A stretch of 64,000 nucleotides of DNA from Bianquea renquensis (GCF_014384895.1 NZ_JACRSQ010000017.1:1-64000); one strand, 5' to 3'; shown: positions 9,318 through 17,630, counted from the stretch's first letter. The notes: generated by a model from the sequence alone, not told the origin. Program-made: numbers and translations.

Positions 9318-9343
9318 GAAATGTCACAATCCTGTGACATTTC
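9318..9343. promoter_or_regulatory. Perfect dyad GAAATGTCACA-4-TGTGACATTTC
   Basis: An 11-bp perfect inverted repeat around ATCC, made of the same TGTGACATTTC element seen in the two promoters. It lies between the kinase stop and the ABC promoter, so it could be a further binding site of the regulator, a weak terminator of the kinase gene, or both. Confidence 0.65.
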
Positions 9344-9354
9344 AAAAAAACAGG

Positions 9355-10386
9355 TTATTCATGGGGAAGAAAAACGGAGAATGTTGAGCCTGTTCCTACT
9401 TGAGAAGTTACTTGTATATAACCGTTCTGCAAGCTAATAATTTCCCTTGCGAGATACAGCCCAATGCCGATTCCCTCTATATCGTGGACATTTTCTTCCC
9501 GATAAAAGCGCCTAAAAATTGCTCCCTGTTGGTTTTCGGGAATACCTTTGCCGGTATCAGTGATGCTGACTTTCAGGTGCATTTCCCAGCTTTCAACGCA
9601 AACACGGATAGAACCGTACTCCGGCGTGTACTTAACTGCATTATCCAATATGTTAAATAGGGCTTCTGCCGTCCATTTGCGGTCATGGGAAACAACCAAT
9701 GTTTCCGGGCAGTTTACTTCAACTTGTATGTGCTTCCTTTCAGCGTTCAGAAAGATACCACCCAGAGCCATAGCAAGAGTATCATAAATGGGCTGCTGTT
9801 TCTTTTCAAGTGAGATAACACCCGTTTCAAGCCGGGATGTTTTTATCATAGCCTGCATTAAGAAATCCAGTTTATCAAGCTGTGTGCCACTGGCAAGCAG
9901 AAATTCCCGCTGTTTATCCGATGGCACTTCTTGTTCTAATAAGGTGGCATTTACCATTTTTAAGTTTGCTATCGGTGTCTTTACCTGATGAGAAATATCG
10001 GAAATCAATTCCTGTAAGTCAGCTCGTTCACTGGCAACGCTGTTTTTGCTTTCCTGCATAACCTCATAAAGACGCACCAGCCGATGATTGATTTTATAAA
10101 ATAGGTTTTCTTCTTCGGCAACCTGTGATATATCTATTTTTCCATTCATCATTTCGTCTAAGGTGCAGCAAAGTATTTCAGAAAACAAAGTCAGCTTTCG
10201 CCGTATCAGTATCACAAAAACAGTAACACAAAGCAGAAAAAGCAGACAGAACGCCATGCTACAAAATACCACAGACATTTCTTTTGTCAGGATATATAGA
10301 ACCGAAAACATGACCACGGATAAAAGTAAAATGGTAGTTGCCAGTATTATGCAGACTTTATTTAAGGAGAGTTTTTTTGAAATCAT
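9355..10386 (-). CDS. Sensor histidine kinase of the BceRSAB-like module
   Basis: A 343-residue membrane kinase. Two transmembrane helices (about residues 10-33 and 38-62) leave only a very short outside loop, as in intramembrane-sensing kinases that read transporter activity rather than a free ligand. The HisKA segment SDISHQVKTPIANL places the phospho-accepting histidine at H133. N, G1 and G2 boxes are present (NILDNAVKYT, DTGKGIP, GIGIGLYL). The start overlaps the upstream regulator stop (ATGA), which indicates translational coupling, and AGGAGCGCAAAA precedes it. Confidence 0.9.
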   Translation of the reverse strand: MISKKLSLNKVCIILATTILLLSVVMFSVLYILTKEMSVVFCSMAFCLLFLLCVTVFVILIRRKLTLFSEILCCTLDEMMNGKIDISQVAEEENLFYKINHRLVRLYEVMQESKNSVASERADLQELISDISHQVKTPIANLKMVNATLLEQEVPSDKQREFLLASGTQLDKLDFLMQAMIKTSRLETGVISLEKKQQPIYDTLAMALGGIFLNAERKHIQVEVNCPETLVVSHDRKWTAEALFNILDNAVKYTPEYGSIRVCVESWEMHLKVSITDTGKGIPENQQGAIFRRFYREENVHDIEGIGIGLYLAREIISLQNGYIQVTSQVGTGSTFSVFLPHE

Positions 10387-11066
10387 TTTTGCGCTCCTCC
10401 AATCCACATATAGCCCATACCGTAAACGGTTTTGATGTAGGAATGCTGGTTCGTTTCAATTTTACTGCGGATGCGGCTGATCGTTGTGGTAAGTGCGTGT
10501 TCATCCACATAATTTTCATCTATATCCCACAGCTTTTCAAGCAATACCTGCCGGGTCAGGACAGTTTGAGAATTTCTTGTCAGCACTTTTAGTAAACGAT
10601 ATTCCAATGATGTAAGGGTAATCGGCTGTCCTGCAAGACACGCTGATAATTCGGAAAAATTGATATACAAATTCCCATCATCGTAGAAATCTCCGCCGGA
10701 TTGTGCTGAAATGCGGTTCAGTAAAGCAGATACTTTCTTTTGGAACACGCTGATAGGAAAGGGCTTTGTTACATAATCATCTGCGCCCAATTCAAATCCT
10801 TTCAGCATATCGCTTTCCATATCATTTGCGGTTAGAAAAATCACGGCGGTATCAGGACGGCGTTCTTTTACCTCACGGCATATATCAAACCCGTTCCCAT
10901 CTGGCAGATTGACATCCAAAACGATTAAATCATAATCCTGTTTTTCAAGAAATCTTATGGCAACAGCCTTTGACATAGCCCCATCCACGGAATATCCGAC
11001 AGCCGACAGATTATAGCTTAATGTCTTATTCAAAAGCTGGTCATCTTCAACAACCAGTATTCGCAT
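10383..11066 (-). CDS. OmpR/PhoB-family response regulator
   Basis: A 227-residue regulator with an N-terminal receiver domain and a C-terminal winged helix. The acidic pocket is E7/D8/D9, the phospho-acceptor is D51 (IVLDVNLPDG), with T80 and K102 (YVTKPF) as partner residues by position. The winged helix ends TVYGMGYMW. OmpR-type regulators bind direct repeats with an 11-bp period, which are present at its own promoter and that of the ABC operon. AAAAAGGATGTG precedes the ATG. Confidence 0.92.
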   Translation of the reverse strand: MRILVVEDDQLLNKTLSYNLSAVGYSVDGAMSKAVAIRFLEKQDYDLIVLDVNLPDGNGFDICREVKERRPDTAVIFLTANDMESDMLKGFELGADDYVTKPFPISVFQKKVSALLNRISAQSGGDFYDDGNLYINFSELSACLAGQPITLTSLEYRLLKVLTRNSQTVLTRQVLLEKLWDIDENYVDEHALTTTISRIRSKIETNQHSYIKTVYGMGYMWIGGAQK

Positions 11067-11089
11067 AGTATCACATCCTTTTTCTTTTT

Positions 11090-11122
11090 ATAGTATCAGC
11101 AAAATGTCACAGAAACCTCACA
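11090..11122 (-). promoter_or_regulatory. Promoter and operator of the response regulator
   Basis: On the minus strand TGTGAGGTTTCTGTGACATT gives two TGTGA half-sites 11 bp apart; after a further 11 bp comes TACTAT as -10 box (plus-strand 11090-11095). It is a near copy of the ABC promoter, which points to autoregulation. Confidence 0.72.
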
Positions 11123-11135
11123 ACGAGAAAAAAAT

Positions 11136-12176
11136 TTAGTATTCTGTCAGTTCCACAATTACATTACTTTGCAGATACAGCCAGTCCGTAAATTCTTTCG
11201 GGCTGGCTGTTCCTGTTTTTACAGCCTTTTTTCTCTGCAAGGCTTCTTTCTTAAAGTCGGAAAAGGCAACCTGTATTTTTTCCAGACGGTCAGCCGGAAA
11301 GCCTGCGGTATTTTTTACTCGGTTTATTTTGTTGCGCCAGTTCTGGCATTCATTTTTATAAAGCAGGTCATAGTTGTTTTCTCTTGCCCTCTCGTCAAAT
11401 TCCCGCTTGTTTTGAAGCGCCTGTACTTTTCGGCACTTGTCGCTGCACAGCTCATACCGCTGGCTCTTTGCCAGAAAATATTTCCAGCAGACCTTGCACT
11501 GCCGGAAGCAAAGCCCCCAGTCATTCAGCCTGTTCAGATAATAGGTAATCAAGGGGTAGAGGGACGCATAGGCAGACACACATTCTTCTGTGCGCCGGTT
11601 GTCCGGGAACCAGAGGTCAAGCCGGGTATCTTCTGACGGTGCGCCTTTGAAATAAAGGCTGCCAGTTTGAAAATGTTTCGGTTTTCCTGTTTCTCTGTCA
11701 AAGCTCATGGTTTCGTTATGGAATACCCCGGTCAGGCTGCTCATTTTATCCATGAAGCGGTCACAGGCAGCGTTACGGTCACGAGGTTCTCTGGCAAGCA
11801 GATAGCTGTTCCAGATACGGAACGCCACATACATTTTCAGAGGGTCGTTGCTAAGATATTTCTCCCAAAGAAATTCGCTTGCCGCCTGCTCCAGCTCCGG
11901 CTGTTTCCATCGGTTGGAGTGGAGAGCTTGCCGCAGCGGAGAAAGCCCGTATAAGTTCCAGTCTCTGTCCGTGTCACGCTCAAAGTTTATCAAAAAAGTT
12001 CCCAGTGGGCGTGTCATATCACAAAGCACCTCTGCGTTTTGGCTCCCGTTCAGACGGAAGCGGATCTGCTGTTCTTCCCCAATCAAAATCCGCTCTTTCA
12101 TTTTCTTCCTGTCCAGCGTCAGGACAAACAAAATCCTCTCAAAACATGGCTCATGCCGTATAAACTGATTCTCCAT
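11136..12176 (-). CDS. DUF6076-family protein, zinc-finger-like
   Basis: A 346-residue protein of unknown function, found in similar mobilizable elements. The only clear motif is a cysteine cluster in the C-terminal third (CFRQCKVCWKYF, then ELCSDKCRKV), which fits a treble-clef or zinc-ribbon metal site. No enzyme motif is seen. The start at 12176 is preferred over an upstream frame opening at 12437 because GGGGATAGGG lies just before it. The 12177-12478 spacer is divergent with the HTH gene and probably holds both promoters. Confidence 0.7.
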   Translation of the reverse strand: MENQFIRHEPCFERILFVLTLDRKKMKERILIGEEQQIRFRLNGSQNAEVLCDMTRPLGTFLINFERDTDRDWNLYGLSPLRQALHSNRWKQPELEQAASEFLWEKYLSNDPLKMYVAFRIWNSYLLAREPRDRNAACDRFMDKMSSLTGVFHNETMSFDRETGKPKHFQTGSLYFKGAPSEDTRLDLWFPDNRRTEECVSAYASLYPLITYYLNRLNDWGLCFRQCKVCWKYFLAKSQRYELCSDKCRKVQALQNKREFDERARENNYDLLYKNECQNWRNKINRVKNTAGFPADRLEKIQVAFSDFKKEALQRKKAVKTGTASPKEFTDWLYLQSNVIVELTEY

Positions 12177-12478
12177 CCCTATCCCCTGCCTTTGTTTATG
12201 GTAATTATATAATTTAGTTATATCCGTTACACTCATGGTATCGCAGAAGTATTGTTTTGTCAAGGATAGTCCGCTATGATGATTGCAGTTGGTAATTTCG
12301 TGCCACACAGTACCTTGACAAGTGAATGACCGTCCAAAAGGGATATGACCGGCAGGAGAAGTGACGCATTCGGCGCACCAATGCAGGGAAACACCGCAGG
12401 AATGGGGCAGGAAAACGGCTTTTGGGGAGAACGGCAACAGGAAGCATTTTAACCTATTTGATTTATGGGAGGAACAGA

Positions 12479-12703
12479 ATGAACGATAAAAAGAGATTGA
12501 ACAGCTACGAGGATTTACCGCTGGTTCTGGATGTGGCGGACATTCAGCGGATTATGGGAATTTCAAGAGCGAGCGCCTATGAGCTGGTACACACCCCCGG
12601 CTTTCCGGCGTTCCGCAGGGGGAGGCTTATCAAGGTCAGCAAAATTGCTTTCTTTGAATGGATGGCAAAAGGCTCCGAAACCGTACCGAGAAGCGACAAA
12701 TAA
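12479..12703 (+). CDS. Small helix-turn-helix (excisionase-like) protein
   Basis: A 74-residue winged-helix protein of the MerR/excisionase HTH_17 type: LVLDVADIQRIMGISRASAY, then the wing FRRGRLIKVSKIAFFEWM. In related elements such proteins sit at the start of the mobilization operon, and some act as excisionases. The exact role here is inferred from position and fold. GGAGGAACAGA precedes the ATG. Confidence 0.82.
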   Translation: MNDKKRLNSYEDLPLVLDVADIQRIMGISRASAYELVHTPGFPAFRRGRLIKVSKIAFFEWMAKGSETVPRSDK

Positions 12704-12807
12704 GCGTGAGGTATCATTCCCTGACTGCAATACTGCCGCACTTTCCAAAGGGGCATACAGAGGGAAAAAACCTTAAAAATGATACCGAGACGCTACATCA
12801 AAACAGC

Positions 12808-12828
12808 CTATCTGCGTACATCAGATAG
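12808..12828 (+). other. Short perfect hairpin before the small Cys protein
   Basis: CTATCTG and CAGATAG enclose a 7-base loop, 22 bases before the next ATG. It could be a regulatory leader hairpin. The rest of 12704-12849 shows no gene. Confidence 0.35.
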
Positions 12829-12849
12829 AAACGGAGAAAGGAGCCGGTT

Positions 12850-13053
12850 ATGGCAAGAATGAGTAACAAGCGGCGGTTGGAATGGTCTTTCTTCTTAAAT
12901 GACCGCAGCCGTATCACTTACAACGAACTGTGCCGGAAATGCCAGCACGAATGTAAACAGAGCTTCCGGGCGGTTGTGGTTGACTGCCCGAAGTATCTTT
13001 CCAAGCGTTCCAAGAAAAAGGACAAGACTGCCGGAAACGGCAAAATCCCTTAG
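12850..13053 (+). CDS. Small basic Cys-containing protein of the mobilization region
   Basis: A 67-residue protein of unknown function. It is rich in Arg and Lys and has a Cys-x2-Cys-x3-Cys cluster (CRKCQHEC) plus one later Cys, so it may bind zinc and nucleic acid. GAAAGGAGCCGGTT precedes the ATG. The gene lies directly before the oriT-like hairpin, which makes a relaxosome accessory role possible but unproven. Confidence 0.65.
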   Translation: MARMSNKRRLEWSFFLNDRSRITYNELCRKCQHECKQSFRAVVVDCPKYLSKRSKKKDKTAGNGKIP

Positions 13054-13059
13054 GAACTA

Positions 13060-13106
13060 AGGGCGCACTTCTATACATAGTCTAAAGACCATGTATCGTG
13101 CGTCCT
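13060..13106 (+). other. Candidate oriT hairpin of IME-1
   Basis: AGGGCGCAC and GTGCGTCCT pair along nine positions (one G-T), enclosing a second paired layer ATACAT/ATGTAT and TCT/AGA. The hairpin lies in a noncoding spacer directly before the DUF3847 and relaxase genes, the usual place for the nick region of MobA/MobL elements. The nick site itself is not assigned. The rest of 13107-13339 is noncoding. Confidence 0.6.
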
Positions 13107-13339
13107 GCGGAGCTTACCTCTGCCGCTGATAAAATCAGCAATCCGAGGTCTGCGTTCGCTTCGCTCCGACAAGGTGGCTACACCCCCTTGCGCCGCTAAA
13201 GCGGCTATCCCCTGTGTACCCGCCGAAAAGAGAAATCCGCTCTGCGTTTTTCCCTTTTCATCGGGTTTTATAGAAGCACTGACACACAGACTGTCTGCGG
13301 ATGGTCTTTCTTTATCTTATAAGCAAAGGATGTGAGAAC

Positions 13340-13657
13340 ATGGAAAAATCTTTGGAACAGTTAAAGCAGGAATATGAAAAAACCACTGTCCTGCTGGAAC
13401 GGGAAAAACGGAAAATGCAGCGTTTGAAAAACCGGCAGGCGTATCTGGAAAGCGGTTCCCGGAAACAGAGGACGCACCGGCTGATTACCCGTGGGGCAGC
13501 TATTGAGAGCATTGCGCCACAGACAAAGGAGCTGACCGAAACGGAATTTTATTCCCTCATGGAAAGCATTTTGAATCTGCCGCAGGCGGAGCATTTCATC
13601 CGGTCTGCCACAGAGAACCACGCCCGTATTTCCGGGCAGGAGAAAGGCGGTGACTAA
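13340..13657 (+). CDS. DUF3847-family mobilization accessory protein
   Basis: A 105-residue protein with a long N-terminal coiled coil (EQLKQEYEKTTVLLEREKRK) and a helical tail. DUF3847 proteins accompany MobA/MobL relaxases in Firmicute elements, in the position of MobC-type accessory proteins; the activity itself is inferred. The ATG at 13340 follows AAAGGATGTGAGAAC. Its stop lies two bases before the presumed relaxase start. Confidence 0.8.
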   Translation: MEKSLEQLKQEYEKTTVLLEREKRKMQRLKNRQAYLESGSRKQRTHRLITRGAAIESIAPQTKELTETEFYSLMESILNLPQAEHFIRSATENHARISGQEKGGD

Positions 13658-13659
13658 GG

Positions 13660-15132
13660 ATAGCACTTTATCATTTTTCAATCGCACAGATAAAGCGCAG
13701 CGCCGGTCAGAGCGCCATTGCCAGCGCAGCCTACCGAGCCGGGGAGCGCCTTTACAGCAGCTACTATGGAGAAGTCAGCGACTACACCAAAAAGGGCGGC
13801 GTGATCGCTTCGGAAATCATGCTGCCGCCCCATGCGCCGGAAATATATCTTGACCGGGCGACCCTCTGGAATGCTGTGGAGAGCTGCGAGAAACATCCAA
13901 AAGCACAGCTTGCCTATTCATTTGATATTGCCATGCAGAATGAATTGACGCTGGAAGAAAACATGGAGCTGGCGAGGAAGTTCGTGCAGGAGCAGTTTGT
14001 GGCAAAAGGCATGATTGCTGACCTCGCTTTTCACAGCCCGGAGAAAGAGGACGGCGGTATCCCAAACCCGCATTTCCATGTGATGACAACAATGCGCCCT
14101 TTGAACCCGGATGGCACATGGGGACAAAAACAGCGGCGGGAATATCTTCTTGATGAAGATGGAAACCGAATCCGGGATAAAAACGGCGATTATATGTTTA
14201 ACGCTGTCCATACAACAGACTGGCATGAGCCGGAAACGCTGGAACACTGGCGGGAGCAGTGGGCGGCTGCCGTTAATACAAAATTTGAGGAAAAAGGGCT
14301 GGATGTGCGTATCGACCACCGTTCCTATGTGCGGCAGGGGCTTGACCTGATACCTACTGTCCACGAGGGAGCTAATGTCCGGCAGATGGAAGCAAAGGGC
14401 ATCCGCACCGAAAAAGGGGAACTGAACCGCTGGATTAAAGCCACCAACCGGCTCATGCAGGATGTGAGGAAGAAGATCAAAGCCCTGTTTGTCTGGATGG
14501 CAGAGGTAAAAGAAGAACTTTCCAAACCGCAGACACCGAGCCTTGCCGACCTGCTGATCGCTTATTACAACCAGCGCAACGCAGGGGCATGGAGCAATAA
14601 AGCCAGAACCGGAAACTTAAAGCAGTTTGCCGAAGCCGTCAATTATCTGACGGAAAACAAGCTGCTCACATTAGAGGATTTGCAGGAGCGTCTTTCCTCT
14701 GTCAGTGAAGAATTTGAAGCATTAAGCGGCTCCATGAAAAAGAAATCTGCCCGGATAAAGGAATTGCAGGAATTGATACGGGAGGGCGAGAATTACCAGC
14801 GGCTAAAACCTGTCCATACGGAATTGAACAATATCAAGTTTAAGAAACAGAGGGAGAAATTTGAAACATCCCACGATGCGGAGTTACGGCTGTTTTATGC
14901 CGCCCGCCGTATTCTGAAAGAAAAACTGGACGGAAAACCCATTGCCCTGAAAGCATGGAAACAGGAATATGCACAGTTAAAAACAGAGTATGCCGAACTG
15001 TCTCCGCAGCACAAGCCACTCCGGGAGGAAGTCATACGGCTGCGGCAGGTGCAGAACGCCGTAGATACCGCACTGCGCCGGAGGGAGCAGCCACAGGAAG
15101 TACAGAGAAAGAAACATGAGATGGAGCTATGA
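13660..15132 (+). CDS. MobA/MobL-family relaxase (start codon apparently ATA)
   Basis: The relaxase nicks oriT and stays bound to the transferred strand. The frame contains all expected N-terminal family residues: ALYHFSIAQIKRSAGQSAI, AAYRAGERLYSSYYGE and GGVIASEIMLPPHAPE, and the histidine motif NPHFHVM. The catalytic N-terminus begins just after an in-frame TGA (13651-13653), and the only codon in the expected start position is ATA (13660-13662). An ATG-to-ATA change would explain this. The first normal start, GTG at 13801, would remove 47 essential residues. The C-terminal half is coiled and charged. Total length 490 residues from the ATA. Confidence 0.8.
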   Translation: MALYHFSIAQIKRSAGQSAIASAAYRAGERLYSSYYGEVSDYTKKGGVIASEIMLPPHAPEIYLDRATLWNAVESCEKHPKAQLAYSFDIAMQNELTLEENMELARKFVQEQFVAKGMIADLAFHSPEKEDGGIPNPHFHVMTTMRPLNPDGTWGQKQRREYLLDEDGNRIRDKNGDYMFNAVHTTDWHEPETLEHWREQWAAAVNTKFEEKGLDVRIDHRSYVRQGLDLIPTVHEGANVRQMEAKGIRTEKGELNRWIKATNRLMQDVRKKIKALFVWMAEVKEELSKPQTPSLADLLIAYYNQRNAGAWSNKARTGNLKQFAEAVNYLTENKLLTLEDLQERLSSVSEEFEALSGSMKKKSARIKELQELIREGENYQRLKPVHTELNNIKFKKQREKFETSHDAELRLFYAARRILKEKLDGKPIALKAWKQEYAQLKTEYAELSPQHKPLREEVIRLRQVQNAVDTALRRREQPQEVQRKKHEMEL

Positions 15133-15179
15133 TATAACCGGCAGCTTTACCGCTACCGGTATTTTTATGGAGGGAGCAT

Positions 15180-15920
15180 TTGAATGTATTTGAAGCGGTG
15201 AAACAGTCTGTTACCACCCGGCAGGCTGCTTCATTCTATGGAATCCGGGTGGGGAGAAATGGCATGGTCTGCTGTCCATTCCACAATGACCGCACGCCCA
15301 GCATGAAAGTGGACAGCCGCTTTTACTGCTTCGGTTGCGGGGCTTCCGGGGATGTGATCGACTTTGCCGCTTTGCTGTATGGATTGGGGAAACGGGAAGC
15401 TGCGGTCAGGCTTGCGGAGGACTTCGGCGTATCCTATGAGAAATCCGGCAATGCGTCGCCAGATAGGAAGCGTCACAACAGGTCACAGCCCCGACAAAAA
15501 TCAGCGGAGCAGAGATTTCAGGAAACGGAACGGTATTGTTTACGGGTGCTATGCGATTATCTGCGCCTGCTGGAGCATTGGAAAACAGCACACGCCCCAC
15601 AGCCGCAGGATGCCATCTGGCATCCTCTTTTTGTGGAAGCGTTGCAGAGGATAAGCTACACAGAATACCTTTTGGATATTTTGTTATACGGAGAAATAGA
15701 AGAAAAAGCGGCATTGATCGCCGCACAGGGAAAGGAGGTGTTGCGGCTTGAACAGCGAATTTCAGAGCTTGCCGCCGGAAACGCAGGAAGCGGTCAAAAG
15801 GACGATGGACACAATGGAACCGGCGCAGACACCGGCAGAAATCCGGGAAACATTAGAGGGGACGCAGAAAGGCGGCGTGAAGAACAGCATCCGAAACTGC
15901 CTGACGGTGTTCCAGCGTGA
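15180..15920 (+). CDS. CHC2 zinc-finger DNA primase-like protein
   Basis: A 246-residue protein. Residues 25-60 hold the CHC2 zinc finger of DnaG-type primases (CCPFHNDRTPSM, then FYCFGCGASGDVIDF). The catalytic TOPRIM domain is missing, so it probably acts with the helicase encoded next. The start is TTG at 15180, six bases after GGAGGGAGC. The last 173 bases overlap the start of the next gene in another frame. Confidence 0.85.
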   Translation: MNVFEAVKQSVTTRQAASFYGIRVGRNGMVCCPFHNDRTPSMKVDSRFYCFGCGASGDVIDFAALLYGLGKREAAVRLAEDFGVSYEKSGNASPDRKRHNRSQPRQKSAEQRFQETERYCLRVLCDYLRLLEHWKTAHAPQPQDAIWHPLFVEALQRISYTEYLLDILLYGEIEEKAALIAAQGKEVLRLEQRISELAAGNAGSGQKDDGHNGTGADTGRNPGNIRGDAERRREEQHPKLPDGVPA

Positions 15921-17145
15921 CCCTCTGTTTCGCGGGGCGCTGCGCCTGAACCTTTTGACGGAGCAGATTGACATTGTGAAGCCGCTGGGCTGGGAGCGCA
16001 CCAGTACCACGCTGACCGACATGGACATGAACTACCTGCTTTTGTATCTGGAAGAAAATTACGGGCTTACCAGCGAGAAAAAGGTGCAGAGCGCCATCAA
16101 GATTGTTGCCAATGAAAACCGCTACCATCCAGTCAGGGATTACCTGAACAGCCTGCAATGGGACGGCACAGAGCGCATCCGTTACGCCCTGCATCACTTT
16201 CTGGGAGCCGATACGGACGAATACACCTATGAAGCCTTGAAACTGTTCCTGATGGGAGCCATCCGGCGGGTATTCAGACCGGGGAGCAAGTTTGAGGTCA
16301 TGCTCTGTCTGGTTGGTGGTCAGGGAGCCGGGAAATCTACCTTTTTCCGGCTGCTGGCAGGCAGGGACGAATGGTTTTCAGACGATTTGAAGAAGCTGGA
16401 CGATGAAAATGTGTACCGCAAGCTGCAAGGGCATTGGATTATCGAGATGTCGGAGATGATTGCCACAGCCAACGCCAAGAGTATTGAGGAAATCAAGTCA
16501 TTCTTAAGCCGCCAGAAAGAAACCTACAAGGTGCCGTATGAGACACACCCGGCAGACCGGCTGCGGCAATGTGTATTCGGAGGGACGACCAACCGGCAGG
16601 ACTTTTTACCCCGTGACCGCACCGGCAACCGGCGCTTTCTCCCCGTGACGGTGTACCCGGAACGGGCGGAGGTTCACATACTGGATGATGAAGCGGCGGC
16701 GAGGGCGTATATCGAACAGATGTGGGCGGAAGCCATGACGGTTTACCGCAGTGGGAAGTATAAGCTGTCATTCAGTATGGAAATGAACCGATACCTGAAC
16801 GCCCACCAGCAGGACTTTATGCAGGAAGACACACAAGCTGGCATGATCTACGCCTATTTGGAGGACTACACCGGCGACAGGGTATGCTCCAAGCAGCTTT
16901 ATGAGGAAGCACTGGGGAACTTAAATTCCCCGGCAGACTGGGAGACACGGGCAATCTGCGAGATTATGAATACCGGCATTGCGGGCGGCATCATACAGGG
17001 CTGGGTAGCCTACAAAAGCCCGAAGCGGTATAAGAAATACGGTTCTCAAAAAGGCTGGGAGCGTGTCAACCAAGCTCCGCCGGAGGGGGACGGTTTTCAG
17101 GAAATCACGGAAGAAGAAGCCCGGCAAATGGAACTGCCATTCTGA
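15748..17145 (+). CDS. VapE-family (virulence-associated E) replicative helicase
   Basis: A 465-residue protein of the VapE family, an SF3-like P-loop helicase found in phage and mobile-element replication modules. Walker A is LVGGQGAGKSTFFRLLAG; acidic Walker B-like residues follow (WIIEMSEM), and an arginine-rich sensor segment (FGGTTNRQDFLPRDRTGNRR) is typical of the family. The TTG start lies inside the primase gene behind AAAGGAGGTG, one of the best ribosome sites in the window. Iteron-like repeats begin ten bases after its stop. Confidence 0.87.
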   Translation: MNSEFQSLPPETQEAVKRTMDTMEPAQTPAEIRETLEGTQKGGVKNSIRNCLTVFQRDPLFRGALRLNLLTEQIDIVKPLGWERTSTTLTDMDMNYLLLYLEENYGLTSEKKVQSAIKIVANENRYHPVRDYLNSLQWDGTERIRYALHHFLGADTDEYTYEALKLFLMGAIRRVFRPGSKFEVMLCLVGGQGAGKSTFFRLLAGRDEWFSDDLKKLDDENVYRKLQGHWIIEMSEMIATANAKSIEEIKSFLSRQKETYKVPYETHPADRLRQCVFGGTTNRQDFLPRDRTGNRRFLPVTVYPERAEVHILDDEAAARAYIEQMWAEAMTVYRSGKYKLSFSMEMNRYLNAHQQDFMQEDTQAGMIYAYLEDYTGDRVCSKQLYEEALGNLNSPADWETRAICEIMNTGIAGGIIQGWVAYKSPKRYKKYGSQKGWERVNQAPPEGDGFQEITEEEARQMELPF

Positions 17146-17154
17146 AAAGCCACC

Positions 17155-17339
17155 GGTTGACAGTTTGGTTGACGCTTTGGTTGACAGCCGGTTGACGGGG
17201 AAAAGCCTGATATTTGGGGCATTTCTCTCCTTTGTCAACCATGTCAACCAAGAAATCAAAGAAAAAGTAAAAAGTAATAATAGAGCGCCTATGGATTGTT
17301 TTCAAAGTCTTTTCTGCCGGTTGACACGGTTTGGTTGAC
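17155..17339. repeat. GGTTGAC iteron-like cluster, candidate replication origin of IME-1
   Basis: The heptamer GGTTGAC occurs directly at 17155, 17167, 17179 and 17190 (12, 12, 11 bp apart), inverted as GTCAACC at 17234 and 17243, and directly again at 17319 and 17333. An AT-rich stretch lies between the groups (17250-17285). Phased short repeats with an AT-rich core next to primase and helicase genes are typical of an initiator-bound origin. Confidence 0.72.
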
Positions 17340-17415
17340 ACGGAGACAGTCTGCGGCTGTACACCTGCCTGACATTCCCTTGTCGGGCATATTTCATTTA
17401 TGGAGGTAACTGCCT

Positions 17416-17601
17416 ATGGCAAAAAGCAAAAACGAGAGCAATAACAAAAACAGCGGCACCCTGCTTACCGAAAAAGACGGCACCCAGTATTTTGTCATGG
17501 GGAAAGTCCGTATCAAGGTATCGGAGCATTTCGCACAGGATGGGAAGCCGCTTGACAGCCTGCTGGAAGATGTGATCCAGCACGCTGCCGCCGCTTCCTG
17601 A
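17416..17601 (+). CDS. TnpW-like transposon-encoded small protein
   Basis: A 61-residue protein matching the small TnpW proteins that sit just before TnpX-type recombinases in Tn4451-like elements. The core is DGTQYFVMGKVRIKVSEHF followed by a short helix. Its biochemical role is not established. GGAGGTAACTGCCT precedes the ATG. Confidence 0.8.
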   Translation: MAKSKNESNNKNSGTLLTEKDGTQYFVMGKVRIKVSEHFAQDGKPLDSLLEDVIQHAAAAS

Positions 17602-17630
17602 AAAAATACGGAATAACGACTGTCAATCAG

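Noticed and set aside
13650..13853. A 67-codon frame starting with GTG at the relaxase start
   Set aside because: It overlaps the relaxase N-terminus in another frame; the relaxase frame has all the conserved residues.
17063..17338. A 91-codon frame with repeats of Val-Asp-Ser
   Set aside because: The repeats come from the GGTTGAC iteron-like DNA, it begins inside the helicase gene, and it has no ribosome site.
17155..17339. A short CRISPR array
   Set aside because: The unit is only 7 bp and appears in both orientations with 4-5 bp between copies; no spacers of CRISPR length exist.
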